Part shown: piece by piece, positions 1 through 12,494 of the stretch
Position numbering within the stretch: position 1 is the stretch's first letter
Layout: every line of letters starts with the position of its first letter
NCBI RefSeq assembly: GCF_907165205.1
Contig: NC_058191.1
Location: forward strand, 25,934,064 to 25,998,063
Direction: 5' to 3'
Origin: Coccinella septempunctata
Taxonomy: Eukaryota > Arthropoda > Insecta > Coleoptera > Coccinellidae
DNA: 64,000 nucleotides
Notes under the pieces: model-generated
Told to the model about the DNA's origin: nothing
Seen by the model: the letters and a program-made list of their open reading frames with translations, nothing else
Database searches by the model: none
Program-made: the position numbers and the translations under genes

Positions 1-824
1 AAAATAAATAAAGTCAGTTCCTAAAGACAATATGATTAAAAATAATTCATCTACTTCACAAATTATTTATTACTTATAATGATTGAATGCCGATTATACA
101 GTTACAGATAAAAGCTTAATCGAACGTTGAACCCAATTCAAAATTCAACTGACTGCCACTGACAATGACAAAATAGAACTGAACAACAGTTCAGTAATTT
201 TGGACACAAAATTACAATGGATTCAACTTTGAACTCGATTGTAAAGTATAAAACCGTGGCTTAGAGTAATTGAAGATAGTGTAATTTATGAAATAAAACA
301 GATTTCTGGACATCGGAAAATAAATCTTAGGAAAATTTCTCCAACCTGGCATCGCTGCTGATTTTATCGCGGGGGACTGGGAATGCCGCGTCGACGCACA
401 CTAGTCTAGTCGAGAGAAGAGCGCGTTATTTGAAAGTTAACTAGGATACGACGAAAATTTAAAGCTGCATTTAATATACATAAAGGGGTAGTAGGTGAAT
501 GTAATTGAGTATCTCCGAAGTAATTCAAGGGATGAAATGAAATAAAAATTAATGCTACTCTATGCAATATAGTTTCAATAGAATATCTATAGACAAAATT
601 ATAAATTGTTGAAGAAACAAGGTATAGACTATACAGTCAAATTTATTCATACAGATATATATTTTGTTGTTGTTATTAGCTCTTTCGACGTACTATAATG
701 ACTACCTAGTGCGAAAAGAATAATAGCATATAAACAATTTTTTCTTCACACGTTAAAAAGACAGTAACTTTTGACAAGAGGGATGCTAACGACAAAACAT
801 TAAATAAAAGGTCAGTAGAATATT
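1..824. other. No gene recognised
   Basis: AT-rich unique-looking sequence with no credible ORF. A short GC-richer block at about 350-430 stands out from its surroundings and could be regulatory or a small exon, but nothing identifies it. Confidence 0.5.
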
Positions 825-1560
825 TCACGGATATAACCCGAAATATTCCGCACAAAAATCCGGAGATGTGTTGAAATATTCCTGCAGTATTTCTTATATA
901 TTTATTTAAATATATGAATTCTTTTATGAAAACGTTTCGGTGAAATTAAAATATCATTATCTTTCAAAAATATTTCCTGAAATATTAACAATTTATTTGG
1001 GCTTCCTCTTCATCTTTCAGAAATATTGCAAAGAAATATTCTGGGGCGATTTCTGAAATATTTATTGTAGCATTACTTGAAACGTTAATGAAATGTTCTG
1101 TTGCATTATAGGTAAAGAGCATTCAGTAAGATTTCGGGAATGAAAATTGATATAATTTTTACACTTTCAGCTTTTCATCGAAAATATTCCACTGAAATAT
1201 TACTTTAAGGTTTTTTTCAATGTATTATGTAGACGAATTAGAAATATTTAGTTTGTATTCCTGCAAATATTTTTTGAAATATTTAAGAAATATTTCTCAC
1301 ATATATTCTGATTCCTATGGATATTTATTTTCCTGAAATATTGCAAAATCTGTCATTAAAATTTCGTAGAATATTTCATGAAATATTGATGAATCTTATG
1401 AAGTCATATTTCATGAAACATTTATTACATATCATGGAAATATTCTGCCAATCTTGCGGAAATTTTCTTGCCGTAAATATTCTCGAAACCTTTCATAAAT
1501 ATTTCAATGAAATCTTTCTCGAGAATATTTTGAAATTTTTCACTGCAATATTCCATGCTA
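825..1560. repeat. Degenerate AATATT/GAAATATTTC-rich motif array
   Basis: I count at least 20 AATATT cores here, most in the context GAAATATT or its complement AATATTTC, at irregular spacing. Several occur as close divergent pairs such as TTTCATGAAATATT. There is no fixed period, so it is not a simple satellite. The 93-codon ORF inside it is just the motif read as protein (Phe, Ile, Glu-rich) and is not counted as a gene. Confidence 0.7.
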
Positions 1561-4265
1561 TGTGGGTAAGGGTGCTTCTGAGCTATAAAGTAATCTGAAG
1601 AAAATCATCATAACTTGAGCTTTCCATTCCCTTTTTGAGTTCAAATATAGGGTGTTACATTTAAAAAATTTAATAAGGATAAGTGTAATATTTCTCTATT
1701 TTCGAACACCCTGTATATATGACAATATATACACCCTACACACACCACCAGAAAAGAATTTCAAAATATCTTCATTTACTCCCTCAAAACGAGCCACCAT
1801 TCTATATAATTCCAACGTTTCGTGAATATATTTTCACTTCTTCAGGGCTACAAAAGGATTGATTTCAGAGATTAGATGTGTTTTCTTGCGAAACAATACC
1901 GGCTAAATTAGCCTTTTGGGCAACTTTAAACAATAAACACAAGATAAAAAAAAACGACTATACCAACATGGGGAAACATTTGAATCTATCATTTACATTT
2001 TTCATATTAAATTCATTCATTTATTTCCTGAAAAAATTAGATTAGAATGTTGTAGTTATTGAACCCAACAAAAATAGGGTTAATATTGATCAACTGATGA
2101 TAGATACTTCACTATTGCGAAGTCACACGCAAATTCATATTTTAATACACTTCTTCCAAATTGAAGTGGATTACTTTTTGCACTTCTATCAAATTTTCAG
2201 TATTGCTGTACATACAATGTGGAGGGGCATATGTTAGAGTGTTTACACTCAAAATAGGACACTTAATGGATCAAGCAATGAATTACAAGAAACTTTGTTT
2301 CTGTAGGTGTAGGATATTGCATTTTTTGGTCCGTATATGCAATAGTGCACAGATCGAATTAATGTGCAAATTATTCAAAACTATACCTAACAGATACGAA
2401 AAATACAATGATCCTCTTCGCTCTATAGTGGCAGCTTTGTTTGTGGAGAACAATGGAATTGTTCAAGCATTCGTACAATATTTTCTGTAATTTTTTTCCA
2501 ATATATTATTGTACTATTCCTTTGGCAGTTCTCAGTAATTCTTTTCGAAATTTTCTACGCTCACACTGAGGCCTTTTCATGAAAATAAAAAAATTTCAGC
2601 TCTTTACTTCAATAATAGTAATAATAATCATTTATTCATTTTGGTAAGTCACCACAGAAATAAAAGATACAACAAATCAACAAAATACACCAATAAAAGC
2701 AAACTGCCTGATCCGAGTATTTTGTGATTTTTTTGTAGACAGATAGCTGAATCTCTAAAAATAGTATTAAAATAGCTAGATCTGGAATCTTTCTTGGTTT
2801 CCCACATCACCTTAAGGGGAAGTAATACCTCAAGAATCTCCATTCAAAATGGCATTCACTAGTTCCCAATTTACGCCCTCAATTTCTTACGTAAAGCCAT
2901 GATTTTTTTTTAAATTGAAGTTAAAGGACGTCTTGAGGTCACCCCTTCCTTTTTTTTTTTCAATTCAGTTACTTTTTTGTGAGAAAAAAAACTTGAACTT
3001 TAGTGTCGATAAAACTTGTTTTCACAATCATCTTTCGACGGTTTTTCGACATATTTCGATAAAAATAACGACGGGGTGACATCGGCGATTCAATTCTTCA
3101 TAATAATGCAAAGGTATTCATAGCGATATATGCCAAAATTACGCTGAAATTCAGGAATAACTGAAAATTATTCAATATTCCTACTATTACCTCTCACCTG
3201 GTAATTTCTACTTTTCAACTGACTCAGTACGTAATTCAGGCTATTGCTCAAAGATGTGACACATTTTCTTATTTGGTGTAGCATCCGTAAAGCAACCAAT
3301 GTCGATCGTCTTGATCTCAAATTGTATGTACTACTTCACCTTAAGGTACCTAAGTTGGAATATTTTTTCGGAGTTCGTCAAAATGAAAGCAATTTAAGTC
3401 ATCCCCAATTCTTCCATTTCTATTGCCATCCTTCAACAATGGTGGATTTGCGAATAGCTTCACTTCCATCTTGAATTGATAACAAAGGGGACTTACAACA
3501 AAGGTTGCTATTAAATAATAATATGTATTTTCCCCATTCAGTTTATATGAATTAGTCGAATTTCAAAAGAGCTCCCATATATCGATGTTAGCAGAATAGA
3601 AGCTTCCCGAACATTGCCCCCATTTGAATCCTTTCCAATATACATATAAACTGAACGCAACAGAAACAATCGGGATTAAACGAGAAAAAAAAAATGAGTT
3701 CAGCTGATGCTTCACAGTGGATTTTAGAGGTTGATTGTTTTTCGTAATGGTAGCAGGAATGTTGCTCCATTTGCATACAATATAAACTCTTAACCAACAA
3801 TTTTCAATGAGTCCGTTTATATTGTATAAGTGCGTCCTCAGATGTACCGCTTGCGAAAAGAGCGGAAAGCCTGGACAATTAATTCTGTTGAAGGGTTTAA
3901 GGAAATCCAGTCGAATTGAATTCAAAATCAGGCTACTTTCGTCTTCGCAGATGTCGTAGCGCCTGCAGTATTAGTTAACAATGTTCTCGAGTATAGATAC
4001 TACAATAAATCAACTGAAAATCTTAAGAAATTCGACGATGAGGATGAATAAATTTTCTAGATGATTCGTAAACATAAGGATGGCAAAAATACTTCCGCTT
4101 GGCCGTTCAGTTTTTCTAGAAAAAGTGGAAAAAGGCAATTTTTAGTTGACTCCTAGTATCTAGTACTTAACAGTACTAAAAGGCAATTAGCAAGGAGTGA
4201 TTCATCATCAAGTGGAGCTTGAGACGAGATTTACTCGTTTAAATGAGTACAAGTATACCCCTATA
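1561..4265. other. No gene recognised; possible minus-strand LINE tail near 2.6 kb
   Basis: Short ORFs of up to about 120 codons on both strands lack recognisable domains, and several start at non-ATG codons. At about 2610-2640 a TAATAATAATCATTTATTCA-like run has the look of a LINE 3' tail on the minus strand. A small ACAGGGTG-type repeat fragment lies at about 1648-1735. Otherwise I see nothing supportable. Confidence 0.4.
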
Positions 4266-4531
4266 TCTAATATGTATATAAAATTCTCGTGTCACAGTTT
4301 TCGTTGCCATACTCCTACGAAACGGCTTGACCGATTTTGATGAAATTTTTTGTGCTTATCCTGTATCTATGAGAATCGGCCAACATCTATTTTTCATCCC
4401 CCTAAATGTTAGGGGTAGTCCACCCCTAAATTTGTTTTTCATTTTTTAGACAAAATTTTTAATTTCTATTTTTTTATGATACAACATGGAAATTATTTAT
4501 ATGGCAAAACAACGTTTGCCGGGTCAGCTAG
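4266..4531 (+). mobile_element. Non-autonomous Helitron (266 bp)
   Basis: The element starts with TC at 4266, preceded by A, and ends with CTAG at 4528-4531, followed by T. This is the A|TC...CTRR|T arrangement of Helitrons. Eleven bases before the end is a hairpin: GGCAAA at 4503-4508 pairs with TTTGCC at 4515-4520 around a 6-base loop. The ending TTTGCCGGGTCAGCTAG and the body phrase ACGGCTTGACCGATTTTGAT match what I know of common insect Helitron ends. It has no coding capacity. It would depend on a Rep/helicase supplied by an autonomous relative. Confidence 0.85.
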
Positions 4532-4575
4532 TTATTTATAAGAATTGATATGGAATTTATCAAAATTCAATCAGT

Positions 4576-4625
4576 ATGTTTATACATTACATTACACTAG
4601 ATGTATTACATTACATTAGATGTGG
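4576..4625. repeat. Short ATTAC-type tandem repeat
   Basis: ACATTACATTACACTAGATG is followed immediately by a near copy ending in TTAGATGTGG. It is a local duplication of about 22 bp built on ATTAC units. Confidence 0.6.
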
Positions 4626-4673
4626 TGAACATCTACATACTCAACAAATTTTCCGCATCTATCAAAAATATAC

Positions 4674-5925
4674 CTATACTCCATTCACTTTTATTTTAGC
4701 AGTCGGTTGGCCATGGAAATTTGACACATTTCACTCTGTATAGTACGAAAATGTGGGGTTATGACGCTTGTCAAAACATTTTTTGGTTTTGAATCAACGC
4801 TATGTTGCCCGTTCTACGTAAAAGTTTCGGTTATTACGTATTTTATCACAATGTCGAATCTCTTCTGAAAATATGTGACGGACATAATTGAAGTTTGAAC
4901 AAACTGATTGAAGGCATACCAAATCCAGTAATTTGCATAGAAAATGCAAGAGATCAGTATAATATAATATGCACTAGCTTGAGGAGAGTTTGTTCGTTAT
5001 CTTCTTTGGCTGAAGTTTGAATACGTTACATCAGGTGTAGATTTCAAAAATATTAACCCGAAGATGAAATGCATATGATGCAGTGGTTGAGAATGAATAT
5101 CTGCCAAAGGAATGAACAGATAATTACAAGAATGTTAAATTCTACAACAAATTTCATCTTGCATCAATATAAGTAAAATTAATTAAAGGAAGTTTCAATC
5201 AAGATGAACTTCACCTTTGAACAAAAATTTCATATGAATAAACAATTAGCAGGACAACTGGTGTGTATTTGTGGCTGTTCATCTTAATGCATTGATATAA
5301 TAATAATAGGTATTTATTTGTACCTTAAGACATTTACACTGTATAGGACAAGTCGAATGAAAAATAGAAGAATCAATTTTTGGGAAAGTTCCCAAAAATT
5401 AATTCGAATTGATTCGAAATAGAATAAGTATTCTACGATGACATTCATCGAAAATCCTGTAGTAAACTTTTCGCATTAATTTACTCAAACATAAAATTCT
5501 CAAATGCCACCACTTTTTTAGATCTCCCAATAAAAGGAAATTCTTTGTCATCCTCTTCATTTACAATCTCTCTGATTGTGGAAATATTCAGCTGAAATAT
5601 AAGTCGTTTAGATTCAGATGAAAAATTATATAAATTCTCTTACATTGAACATGTTCGCTACCATCTGACGTATTGTTGATTTTAGAATATCAGGGTAACT
5701 ATTTGAATGAGCGGACCTGAAATCTAAATAGCACTTCCTGAAACCCTGTCTTCTCTTTTTTTCAATCACTTTTGGCCTTTTCGTAATAAAAATTGATATT
5801 AGTTGTGGCAACGACGTTATGACATTAACGACATTTCATGAGTGCCAACCTTACTCCGTTCCAGTTACAAAAAAAAATTATTTCTTGGCCAACCGACTGC
5901 TAAAATAAATGTGAATGCAGTATAG
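4674..5925. mobile_element. DNA transposon with 40-bp TIRs (AGCAGTCGGTTGGCCA family)
   Basis: The ends 4674-4713 and 5886-5925 are inverted repeats of about 40 bp with few mismatches. They share TATTTTAGCAGTCGGTTGGC. The 1.25-kb interior has no transposase-like ORF; the longest is a 61-codon minus-strand frame without motifs. At about 5297-5360 a LINE-like tail (TAATAATAATAGG) may be a secondary insertion. Single ends of the same family occur at 18.77 and 33.40 kb. I could not assign a superfamily because the target duplication is unclear. Confidence 0.7.
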
Positions 5926-7120
5926 TAAAAATGTCGATTATGAAAGAAAAATATCGTGATATAGTGCTTAGGGCAATTTGTTACCCGAAAGTTCCTCCAC
6001 AACGTGATGTCATTTATCACGTTCGTCTACCTCGAAAGACACCTGTCATAATATACCAGCGTAAACCATTAGCGCCTTTGACCTCTAGTCGAGCTGTCTG
6101 ACAAGCGACGAGAGATGGAGACACCGCAGTATTTATTATGACGGTAGCTATGGTAAACCTATATCTTTCAGTTGAGTCGGATGCCGCTCCCAGCGGGGTT
6201 CCCCAGCTCACTCTATAATAATTGTCCATTTATGTTCTTCATTCTGTGCATAGTTGACCCGGGATCAAGGGTAGGTCATATGATTTATTATGGGCATCCC
6301 TTTTTGGGTAGGATATTCAAAGTGTTGCCGACCGAGTTATAGATCATAATCATGAATCATGTGATATCTAATTGAAAAGAAAACACAACTTTTTATCTAA
6401 TAAGAAACAGGGTTTTCACTAATTGTCTCGTTTGTATATCCTACCTAACACTGGCCAGTGGCCACAGACCTGAAGGTAGGTATACATGGCAAGACGGATC
6501 TGGACTGTTTTCAGCTTCACAGAATAGCAGAAATTCAGGATTAAATTTTAGAGAAATTCGAACTGACATCAAGTACAATACCCACAGCACGAGTAGTGGA
6601 AAAAAGATGAAGTAGGAGAGGTGGTTAGTGAGATATGAAAAATTTCACTTTCACTATAATCCAAGGGAATAAGCAATACAACTACAAGATTATGCTCGCA
6701 GAAGAGATTATTGTCGATGGCTCCAATTAATCTGTCATATATTTGGTTCATCGATGAATTTTGAATTTATAATTAACGAAATGAAAAATATTCTTGATCC
6801 TTATCATTGTTTACGAGATATTTTCCGAGACTTTCTAAATAAGTACTACGATTAATTTGAGAATGTCGATATATTGGAAAAAAAGATGATGAATATAATA
6901 AAAGAATTTGCACACTCTGTTGAATACGCTGCCGTATTTTGGTATAATACCCCCTTTGTCAGGCCAGGTTGGACTGTGAGGACGTAAACCTTACGTCCGC
7001 AATTATCATCATTAGTTAGTGTTAAAAATTCTCCAGGGTGGACACTGGATGTAGCAGTTTTCCTCAGAACAGGATGTGAACACCTCAACTTTGGTTAAAC
7101 GATCATTGATATTGCTCATT
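5926..7120. other. No gene recognised
   Basis: Unique-looking AT-rich DNA with some GC-richer patches near 6040-6200. Only short unrecognised frames of 60-78 codons are present. Confidence 0.45.
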
Positions 7121-7394
7121 TGGTATGATCTACTCCTTATAATTTGTACTCTCATTGATTCTTTTCCATATTCATTCATCGGACTCAATATACATGTTAG
7201 TTTTCTCAGCCTTCAGCACATCTCAAAAATCAACGATTAGTGATTTAACTCAGTACTCTCTTGACTTCTCTTAATTTATCAATTGTTTCTTCTGTTTTTC
7301 TGATGAACGTTCTTATCGTGCTTACTTGTAAGCAGTTCGTCTCTGTAAATGTTGAATTCAATGATAAATTTTTACACTCTTCAAGACCAACTCA
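7121..7394. repeat. LTR-like dispersed repeat, uninterrupted copy
   Basis: This 274-bp block matches the joined flanks of retrotransposon copy 1 (40245-40313 plus 45147-45365). Shared landmarks are TGGTATGATCTACTC at the start, ATATACATGTTAG, AATCAACGATTAGTG, the TCTTCTGNTNTTCTGATG motif, and CCAACTCA at the end. It begins TG and ends CA, and the partner copy carries AATAAA near its end. These are features of a solo LTR, but no matching target duplication was found, so the class is uncertain. Confidence 0.6.
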
Positions 7395-10300
7395 ATGTAT
7401 ATGAATTATACTGTGTTCTTCTCAGATTAATTATGATTGTCCTTTTCATTTAATTAATTATTATTGAACTTAATTAATTAGAATTCATTGATTTCGATAA
7501 ATTTTATGGGTGCCTTCCAAAAGTTTAAATCTGGAATGAAATGAAATAATATAGAATGATTCGCAGAAATTATTCCTTATTGGATAAGAACGAACAATAA
7601 GAGACTTCGGTATCGTCATGAATTCGAAATATTTTTCACGCATACCTATTACATATTCAGGGTGGTCACTCATTCCTGTACTGAACTCGACCAAGGCTGC
7701 TTAGCTCACAGAAAAAATTACTCGTCCTGTATTTTCAGGAATTCACATTCAACCGAATTGCTCCGAAATAATGTTTTAAAGGTTCCCGCGTGTAAGTGAC
7801 AACACGCCAACATACCCACCTAGAAACGAGCCCACAAAAATGTAGAGAAAAGGCTCTGCTCAATGAACACAAATGATATGTTAAAAGTAAGCTGTGGGTG
7901 GTTCTTACTTGAACATTAACGTGAATCTATTAACTATTATTAATCAGATAATGGGTCTCATGATCACTGACGATCAATAAAACGATAAATAGACTAATCG
8001 TGATATACTTAATATATTTTTTCAATGATATAATAATAATAATGAATGCTGTATTCACAATGACGATTATGGTCGGGAAAATATCAAGGCATGTTGAATG
8101 CAACACTTTCAACAGTAAGTAATAGTTTGAACTAACTGGCCTTGAATGACATACAGGGTGATCCAGAGGTGTGAACATGATCTATTTTCTGCTTCTCAGG
8201 ATTCATCTTGATTTACCACAATTTGGATGATAAGGACGGTAGGATTTAACCAGAATAAATCGTATATAATTGCGATTAAAACGCCGTTTTACTATCTTAT
8301 GATCATATGCACCGTTTCATTACACGAGATTAATTCCTTAAACATCTGTTTTTTCATAGAAATTCTTTGCTTAAACGTCGTTTTAGAGCTTAAACTTCGT
8401 TGAATCATACGGTGCATACGGCCATTAGTAATTTTATATTACTGGTTTTGCAACTCTGTTCCACCACCTCAGTAAACCTATACTCACAACTTAGTAATGT
8501 TGTATACCGGCGTTTGTAGCTTCTCTACATTACCATAGAATTGTTGTATAACTACTACTGGAGTTTGTTTTACTACCAGAGTGCCGTCATTTTACTACCT
8601 CAGTAATCTAACCTGGTTACCTCTTCCAAATTTCTCTACCATTTCGATTAATTTATTTAACTGCCAACATACAGGCGTAAAAAAATGTACCAATTCATTA
8701 CAGCCTTTTTGATAAGTCATAGTCATAGGTATAAATGTTACCAATAAAAACGACAGAGTAATATAGGTTGGTCAACTGCAACGCTGGCCTAGACTGATGT
8801 TATGTATATACGGCTCAAAAATAAATCAGTAAACGAGATTTCAAATTTCACTTTTTGCATTATATTTATTCTGTAGTATTTTAATTAATATTCTTGAAAA
8901 GAGTAGTAAAGAAGTAAAATATGAATAGCTAAAACAAAAATCTCATTCAACAATTTTGGGTTGAGGCACATAAAAAAAGAGTTGATAAAAACACAATATA
9001 CTTTTGTATTTCTATCACTTTTTTTTCATATAGTTGATATCCTGCTTATTCACAATTATATGATCATCAACATCAAAATATACAAATGCAAAATTAATTG
9101 CACATATTTTCGAATATAAAAACAAACTGTGAACATACAATATAAGAAAAAAATTTGTTATCAAAATAACAATAATATTGAGTCTATATGTTCCTTCAAG
9201 ATATCGTCCTTTTCGTGCAACAATTCGATTCAGATGTCATTGATATCTTCATCTGGAATAAAAATGAAGAGATTCCAAAAAGTAATGTCACAGCACTCGC
9301 AACTACCTTAATAATTACCATCATATTATGGTAATTGAAAAAATAACCGTTTCAAGGATGAGTTCAAAATAAGGAAATATAAATTGTAATGATTTGGCAC
9401 TAAAAAGGAGTACAATTATCTCAGTTAACAACAATTATCTCGATGAAGCTTTGGTGTTAGTTAACAGCTATTATGAAAAATTTTGGAATATGGAAAATTT
9501 CACCAACATGAGTTTTTTAACTACGGTACCTGTTAGATGTCAGATTCTTTTCTTAACGGTGCGTGAATGAAAGTTTTTTCAGACATTGTCCGACAACTTA
9601 CCGTTTAAAAAAACTCAACCAAATCCTATTCTTCGTAGCGGCTGGATGACAAACATATCAATTATGTATGAAAAATTGCGTAATTTAAAAAACTACATGA
9701 TATTCTGATGCATCAGTATAAGGCGAATCACACTGTATATATTGAATTGAAATTCTTTCAACGAAGTGACTGCCAAGTTTATGAATGAAAATTTGGTATC
9801 TTTCTCACTCGAAAAAATACACTATATTGCAGTAGGAGTCGCAGTAAAATATGTCTTGTCTCATAGCGAGTACGTGGTAGTCAGATGATATATATTTCTG
9901 CAACTATAGCTGACCCTACCAATTGATAATATATTGTTTTAAATACACTGAGTTATGATAATTTCGCCATAAAGACAAAGTGAGTTATTAACAGCCATTT
10001 ACTACAGAGCGGCAATTATCTTTCAAGTCGTTTCTTTAATTAGTAATGAAAAAAGGTACTTTACGATGAACGGCGCTCTGCCTTCCTATGTTTATATTTC
10101 GGTTTATGAGACTTCGTCTTATGATCATTTCAGTACAACAATCACTATCTACAATGTAGAATAGAATAAACGTTTTTAACAACGATTTTTCAATTTAGGG
10201 ACAAGTTTGTATGGGCTGTATGAAATTCAACTGAACTTATCGATATGTAAGGTGTGATGAATTTGAAATTTGACTAAATTTTCGAAAAGTTGTGATCATG

Positions 10301-10403
10301 CCTTCTCAAATATAGGAAACTGGATTAATGATTCTTTCCTACCTTATTTTTTTAAATTGATGTAACTCAAAGTATTACTAGATATACCATCTTGTTGATC
10401 GAC
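7395..10403. other. No gene recognised
   Basis: AT-rich DNA with only short frames. An ATATGCACCGTTT / ACGGTGCATAC inverted pair at about 8306-8420 hints at a small decayed foldback. A run of TAATAATAATAATG at about 8030 resembles a LINE tail. At 8440-8640 the words CAGTAA and TACTAC recur. Confidence 0.4.
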
Positions 10404-10685
10404 AGTAAATGCGGATAATGGTTTCGGTCTCACTCGAACTCTTGATTATCGTGAAATATCTATATAGTTTGGGCGAATGAATACATGCAATCTTCACTTT
10501 GGGAGTTAGGAAGGTGAATTGAGTTCCTCCCCTTTTCTATCATATGGAGCTAGGGAGTATTCCTTCACCATACCGGCTACTGAGATCGAATAAAGGGGCC
10601 ATGAGTTCTTTACATTTCCGCCGACGTACGAGTTGTGTTGCTCTGACGATGTCGAATGAGACCGAAACAATGGTCAGCATTTACT
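10404..10685. repeat. Inverted-repeat element (TTTCGGTCTCA family)
   Basis: The arms 10404-10437 and 10652-10685 are inverted copies containing AGTAAATGC and TTTCGGTCTCA(T/C)TCGA. Related sequence lies in opposite orientation at 39527-39574 (sharing CAGAGCAACACA) and in the same orientation at about 58500-58640 (sharing GTTGTGTTGCT and GACCGAAACCATGGT). I take it as a small non-coding DNA-transposon family. Confidence 0.5.
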
Positions 10686-11056
10686 CTTTTTCGATGAGAT
10701 TTTATTTCTGTTGATACTTTGAATGATGGCGGTTTACTTGTTCGATTCAGATCGTAACAATAGCGCATATTATGTGTCTGAATTAATTTCGTTCAACGTT
10801 AAAGTTTTCCGGGAAAAAAATGGACCAAAGATATGATTTCCTAGATGCCAGCCAGAATATTTAGTGTTTTTGGGCGTTTTCCCAATAAATGAGGATTAGC
10901 AGGGCTCCAATTACTACAGTTGTAACGATCAACTTACCCATTCAAGAAGAAAAAAAAATAATTTATTTGTTTTTTGTGTTTATATAGGTATGAATTTTCG
11001 CGAAAATGAGGATCATAACATACTCTATACTCAAGATTATGTCTGTCTGTTAAAGG
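10686..11056. other. No gene recognised
   Basis: Nothing supportable is seen in this stretch. Confidence 0.4.
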
Positions 11057-11448
11057 AATGGAAATAAAACACCAAATCCACCATTGAATTAAAAGAGTAA
11101 TGTGGTATCTAACCGATTAAAAATTATTGTGAAAAAAATGAAATTATCCTGATATTTGTCCCCTCTCTAAATATAAGAAATTTTTCAACTTCAAATAATG
11201 AATTTCGTTCCCTGATATGCTACGTTTTCGAGACTTGTCATTTTCTTGAGTAGGAACTAACCGATATTTTCTCAAAATATGGGGTGGAATATTCGAAAAT
11301 TAACACTGATGGTACAATTTTTGTGAATTTTGCACACGTGTTCAGCACTTTCAAAGCTCTCAATTCAGCTTGTTATTTATGGGTCATGTTAAATTCTGAT
11401 ACGACTGAAGAGTTAGAGTAGCAACCCTAAATTAAAAAAATATATACA
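11057..11448 (+). repeat. Direct repeat, unit A
   Basis: Imperfect copy of 11540-11919. Shared words include ACCATTGAATTAAAAGAGTA, GAGTAGGAACTAAC, ATATTTTCTCAAAATATGGG and TTCAGCTTGTTATT. Start-to-start spacing is about 483 bp. Confidence 0.75.
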
Positions 11449-11539
11449 CACAACCAAACTGATATGGAATCACCCAGCATGAATATGAAATATTCGTTTA
11501 TTCATTTACTCCTTACAAGTGATGAAAAAGTACAAGTCT

Positions 11540-11919
11540 CTGGAAATGAAATTCCGAATATACCATTGAATTAAAAGAGTAATGGTGTATATAAACGATA
11601 AGAAATATTGTGGAGAAAATTAAATTATTCTGATATTTGTCAAAATTTATCAACTTCAGATAATGAATTTTTTTCCTTGATATGATAAATTGTACGTTTT
11701 CGAGCATTTGTGTCATTTTCCTGAGTAGGAACTAACTGATATTTTCTCAAAATATGGGTTGCAACATTCCAGAGATAATTACTGATGATGCAGTTTTTGT
11801 TTATTTTGCACAAGAGTTCAGCACGATCAAATCTCTCATTTCAGCTTGTTATTAAAGGTCCTGTTAACTTGTGATAAGACAGAAGAGTATAAGATTAGCA
11901 ACACTTAAATTGAAAAATA
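11540..11919 (+). repeat. Direct repeat, unit B
   Basis: Second copy of the 11057-11448 unit. It runs directly into the ACAGGGTT... foldback element at 11920. That makes unit A a possible uninterrupted relative of the insertion site. Confidence 0.75.
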
Positions 11920-12494
11920 TACAGGGTTAGTCGTTAACTCCTACAAATATTTCAACAGCTGATTCTTGAGGTCAAAAGAATTAATTTTTTCGCCTACTAT
12001 TTTTTCTATTGAAAAACCATAAAAATTTTTGTTTTTTGTACGTTCTATCACACAAACGGATCATCTGATGAAATGAATATCGGAATATAGTTTTTTATTT
12101 ATTTGATTAATCTTTTTCCAATACAAAACACCACCTACATCTTCAAGTTTTCTCATTATGACCATTATGTGCCATGAAAATACCAAAAATTCAAAGTACC
12201 CAACTCTTGAAATTAAGTTGGACGCTATCTGATGAATATTTGAATGCTTTATAAAAGGTAAGTATCTCTCATATTTTCTCGTATAATCCGCCGTTTTCGA
12301 GTAATTGGACGAGCAAAAACTAAAAACTATCTGCGAAAATTGAAAAATTGCGTAATTTGGCTGAATAAAACCCTGTTATTCTGAATTTAATTTTGTCTTT
12401 CCATGGGTGGCTCAGCTCATTATGAAAACTCAAAATGGCCATATCTTTTTATCGGGGCCGAATCGGAAAAAATTAGTCAAAGACTTACCCTATA
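11920..12494. mobile_element. MITE, TACAGGGTGAGTC family, copy 1
   Basis: The ends are TACAGGGTTAGTC and GACTTACCCTATA, flanked by TA. The interior shares long stretches with copies at 31837 and 35877: GATTCTTGAGGTCAAAAGAA, TTTCTCATTATGACCATTA and GAATCGGAAAAAA. There is no coding capacity. TA flanks and short inverted ends suggest Tc1/mariner-type mobilisation, which is inference. Confidence 0.7.

Noticed and set aside
3563..3925. 120-codon minus-strand ORF
   Set aside because: No domain, composition typical of chance AT-rich frames, and no supporting context.
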